Source: Synura sp. LO234KE (lineage: Eukaryota; Sar; Synurophyceae; Synurales; Mallomonadaceae). From it: 10,210 nt of DNA. The stretch spans positions 1-10,210 of the forward strand of contig VKHC01000678.1 in assembly GCA_015143735.1 (NCBI GenBank), in the 5' to 3' direction. Under the pieces are notes generated by a model. The model did not search any database. It worked only from the letters and a program-made list of their open reading frames with translations, and was not told where the DNA came from. Shown one piece after another: positions 7,113-10,210 of the stretch (its first letter is position 1; every line of letters begins with the position of its first letter). The translations under genes and the position numbers were made by a program.

Positions 7113-7113
7113 A
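6991..7113 (+). other. Upstream ORF of 40 codons overlapping the WDR60 start (TGATG)
   Basis: An ATG at 6991 opens 40 codons ending at TGA 7111-7113. The A of that stop is the first base of the WDR60 ATG at 7113. It could be a uORF allowing termination and reinitiation. Alternatively, GT at 7021 and TTCCAG ending at 7100 would form an 80-nt phase-0 intron joining 6991-7020 in frame to 7101, adding about 14 residues to the WDR60 N-terminus. The predicted peptide resembles nothing I know. Which reading is right cannot be told from sequence alone. Confidence 0.35.
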
Positions 7114-10100
7114 TGAGCAAACAATATCGAGGTTCCAATGATGGAAACAGGGAATCCACTCAGAATCGAAATTCTGCCGTTTCTAAAAGCAAACAAGATG
7201 AATATGAGGATGACTTTGATCCATACGAAGACGAAGATTTTGAGGAATATGTTGACAAGGCACCTGAAAAGCCCTCAATTCCAATAGTTCAGCAGTCACA
7301 TAAGTTATCCGTGAAAAAACAACAACAAGATGATACTTTAGCGCTTCGAGATTCAAAACAAAAGCAAAACGTTGTCGCAACCTCCGCCCCTTCGAGTGCT
7401 GAGCCATCAACTATATCGTCTTCAAAATTGAAATCAGTGCAAGAATCTATAACGAATTCTTCCAAGTCATCAAGGTTTTATCATTTTAACCATTCATGAG
7501 CTTTGTAACCTTATATTCGTCAGGTTAACAAAAAGGGACGAGCATATTGATTCTATACCCCAGGCTTCATCAAAATCAGCAAGAAAGCCCCCAAAATTCT
7601 CTTCTGTTAGCTTATCTACCCAAGGAGACTCCTCTGCTGATCCTAGAGCGAGGAGATTGATGACCTTACGAAAAAATAACATTTTTGATTTGCACGAAGA
7701 GAAGTTCAATCAACTAAATATTTTGCCTAGCACTCCATACGATATGTACAATAGACTTCTCCGATCAATTCCGCCAGCAATTAAGCAGAGTGGGGCACCT
7801 CAGGACGAGGAGACGCGGGACATGGAGGTGATGACAGAAGAAATTTCCCTTGTAGATAAGGAAATACAATTTTGTTATGGTGACGACACTGCTCTATTGA
7901 ATGCTATGGCTGCAATAACGAGGCGAAAAAAGGTCGACGGGTCGACTTCCAAAGGTGACACAATATCGCACGTGGAGTCTACTGACGAGGAGGTCTTCTT
8001 CTCCGGGCTCAAATCAGCATCTGTCAAAAAATCGAACCCACAAGAAGGACAGCCAACTAGTGCGCATGCGAGCACTCGTCTTGCGTTGTTCCTGCAACGT
8101 TCCTCTCAGGTTTTCGTGTCATTGCTAGAAGAGCATCGTCACGCACTCGTGGAGTCTCGGGGAAAGTCGGCATCCAAACAAGCGCCGGCTATATTCGAGC
8201 GCGGCGCGTCTCCGGTGATGATCGGCCATGATATTGCTGATCCAGGTAATGAGTATATCCGTCTACGGCCTGTGGTGGCGGTTCGCTTTAGCACGTTGCA
8301 GCCGCACGTCTTCATGACCGCGCACCCCTACGAGGACGACGCAGAGGACCTGAAGCCGTTCACGGTACGATATGCCTGTGGACCAGACTGCGTCATCAGA
8401 CTGGATATAATTTCTGTGTTGATTGACCGCTCATCTGTACCGGCCTCAGGGAATCTACTGTTTGTGGGATGTGTCCTTGCCGGGGGCACCCACTTGGATA
8501 TTAAGCGGCCGAGGTCAGCCCACTGCTTGTTGTCTATCCGGGGCACAAAGCTTTTTGGCATTTGCCGGGACGGACGACGGAGTTGTTCACCTCTGGGATC
8601 TGAGGGAGAATGCGTCTTTCCATAAAGACAAGTGAGCGGCTGTGAGAGGCTGTGCGATCAAACCTCGGAAGGAATTGCCCATTTACATACTGAATGGCTG
8701 GCTGACGAATTGGCTCGTCGGCTGTCTGCATGGTGTTATGTCAGGGACTCGAATGACCTGGGACTGTCCAAGGGAGTGAGGCGCCCATGCTACTCAACGC
8801 CCTGCGCCTTCTCCAACTCCAAAGAGATCGACACGAGCCTTCAGCACTGCCACCCGATTGTACAGGTGAGGGGAGGACAGAGACCACGCCTTCCCTCCCC
8901 TACGCCCACCCTGGTTTACCGCTCGCTCTCCGGCTACACTTCCTTTTTCCTGTTTTCGTTTGCCCGCAGGTGGAGCCGCTGGGGTCAGCTCAAGGAGTCC
9001 TCTCCTCGGACTGGACCTCCGTCGTGTCGCAGTTCGCCTCGTTGGACTCCTCCGGGACGGTGACCCTCTGGATGTCCTCCGGGGATACCGATGCGCGTGA
9101 CCTGGACTCACAGGACCTCGACCTCGGTCTGTCCCCCTGGAGCTCCGTCAAACTCGTACGTAATCGAGTGTTGCGTCTTCAGTCGCCCCCGACTACGGTG
9201 CTGAGGCCTGTGGGCCCTTCTTCCGGCACCAGCGCCTCCCGCGGATATGGCAGCAGTCCGGCCAGCAATGGAGCGGGAAAGACCAGAGATCCAGACTTTG
9301 TCGAAGGCGGGGCAGTTTGCGTGAGTGATCCGGTGCTTGGATCTTTCCCCCACGAGCGATCCATGTTCTTGGTGTCCGGAGCTCAAGGTTCTGTTTGTAA
9401 ACTGATGCGCTATGGGGATCCCACGGACCCGAAACAGTTTGGCTCATCGTTGGCAGTCAAGCTTTCACGGGACAGCATGATCCGCGGCATTACAGCCATC
9501 GAGCAGGACTCGTTCCTACCGACCTACCAGGCGGCCACGACCTGTATGGCCATCGGGAGTCAGACAAGCACTCCTGTCTTGATATTGGTGGGTCGGTCGA
9601 ATGGAACAGTGGACTTATTTCAGTCCACAGCAGCGGACCCCATCGCCTCCTGGGACCTCTCAGATCTCAATAGAAAGTCGTCGGACAGTGGACGGAGTAA
9701 ACACTCGTTGGTCGCAATTCACGCCGCGGTGTTGGTACGCTGGATACCAAACAAACCGTCGTCGTTTTTGGCGATTAACGATGTTGGGTGCTGCTTCTAC
9801 TTTGATTTGATTAAGGATATGGAGGCCCCATTGCTTCAAGAAGATATTTCGGATATCAGATTTTTGAGGTCAAGCCTAATTGACTTGTCGAGTAGTAGGC
9901 CGGGGAGCACGACGGCTTATCTGGTGTTCGGATATCCCGCGACCCAGAAGGGCGGGAATAGTATGGAGCTCAAGAGATTGACGGATATTGTGTTAGTAAA
10001 GGAGGAGGCAGGCGGCCGTGGGGAGGATGGTGCGGATAGGGAGGAGGAGGAGAAGTTGAGGGAGTCTATGTCTGCTTGGATAGGTAGGGGCTTAGGGAGA

Positions 10101-10172
10101 TTGGGGCATCAACCGGCAACCAAAAATGGCGATGTACGGACGATTGATGACATTGCAAATCATAGAAAGTAA
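7113..10172 (+). CDS. WDR60: WDR60/DYNC2I1-like dynein-2 intermediate chain, five exons
   Basis: Intermediate chain of cytoplasmic dynein-2, the motor for retrograde intraflagellar transport; it links light chains to the heavy chain in cilia. Exons: 7113-7474, 7524-8364, 8450-8631, 8745-8865, 8970-10172. Introns of 49, 85, 113 and 104 nt all have GT-AG ends and keep phase, giving 902 residues; animal homologues are somewhat longer. Seen: an acidic YEDDF..YEDEDFEEY cluster near residues 31-46, typical of the WDR60 N-terminus; a RARRLM segment (162-167) followed by a TPYDMY block (about 191-196); a helix with SLLEEHR (320-326); then a degenerate beta-propeller with IYCLWDV (403-409), DGVVHLWDLRE (444-454), SGTVTLW (about 530), NGTVDLF (about 713) and CCFYFD (about 775). 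The tail is charged. The ATG at 7113 is chosen because a TAG lies in frame just upstream at 7085. Reading through intron 1 hits a stop at 7497. Family call is by recalled motif pattern, not by search; the related intermediate chain WDR34 fits the N-terminus less well. Confidence 0.87.
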
Positions 10173-10210
10173 ATTCACTAAAACTTATCGTTCGCTAGTC
10201 GCTTCACTCT

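Noticed and set aside
8787-8969. Start of a separate gene at 8787 or 8632
   Set aside because: These frames run through introns 8632-8744 and 8866-8969; the GT-AG joins restore one WDR60 frame.
1-10210. CRISPR arrays, bacterial operons, tRNA and rRNA genes
   Set aside because: No regularly spaced direct repeats, ribosome binding sites or recognisable RNA gene folds were seen; the introns show that the DNA is eukaryotic.

Overview
This window is eukaryotic. It holds two genes split by short GT-AG introns (48-113 nt), placed head to head at the right end, and about 6 kb of gene-poor, repeat-rich DNA on the left. The right-hand gene encodes an intermediate chain of the dynein that runs retrograde intraflagellar transport (WDR60/DYNC2I1 family), so the organism builds cilia or flagella. 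Compact introns and retroelement debris fit a protist, alga or zoosporic fungus. I cannot place it more closely.

Layout. From 1 to about 2200 lies debris of a minus-strand retroelement. It contains two separate RNase H domain remnants (about 2142-1690 and 1244-741), a linker-like open stretch between them (1549-1325), and an A-rich run further 3' (437-450). I could not find a reverse transcriptase. From about 2200 to 6100 I recognise no gene. This part contains two dispersed repeat families, each present twice (2739-2926 with 5496-5675; 3850-3996 with 4694-4836), and one unrecognised 159-codon open frame (4377-3898, minus). A roughly 62-bp inverted repeat (121-182 against 5714-5777) brackets the whole left region.

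Genes. On the minus strand, 6955-6115 encodes a small protease-associated (PA) domain protein in five exons, one of only 36 nt. It is probably secretory, but its 5' end is unresolved. On the plus strand, 7113-10172 encodes the WDR60-like protein in five exons; the joined frame is 902 codons plus stop. About 160 bp separates the two genes and probably carries both promoters. That gap also holds a 40-codon upstream frame whose stop overlaps the WDR60 start codon (TGATG).

The two genes show no obvious functional link: one acts in the ciliary transport motor, the other probably in the secretory or endolysosomal system. All exon joins were worked out by hand from splice signals, reading phase and family resemblance; there is no transcript evidence. 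The most interesting items for follow-up are the inverted repeat, the two repeat pairs that appear to preserve reading frames, the paired RNase H remnants, and the short divergent promoter with its overlapping upstream frame.
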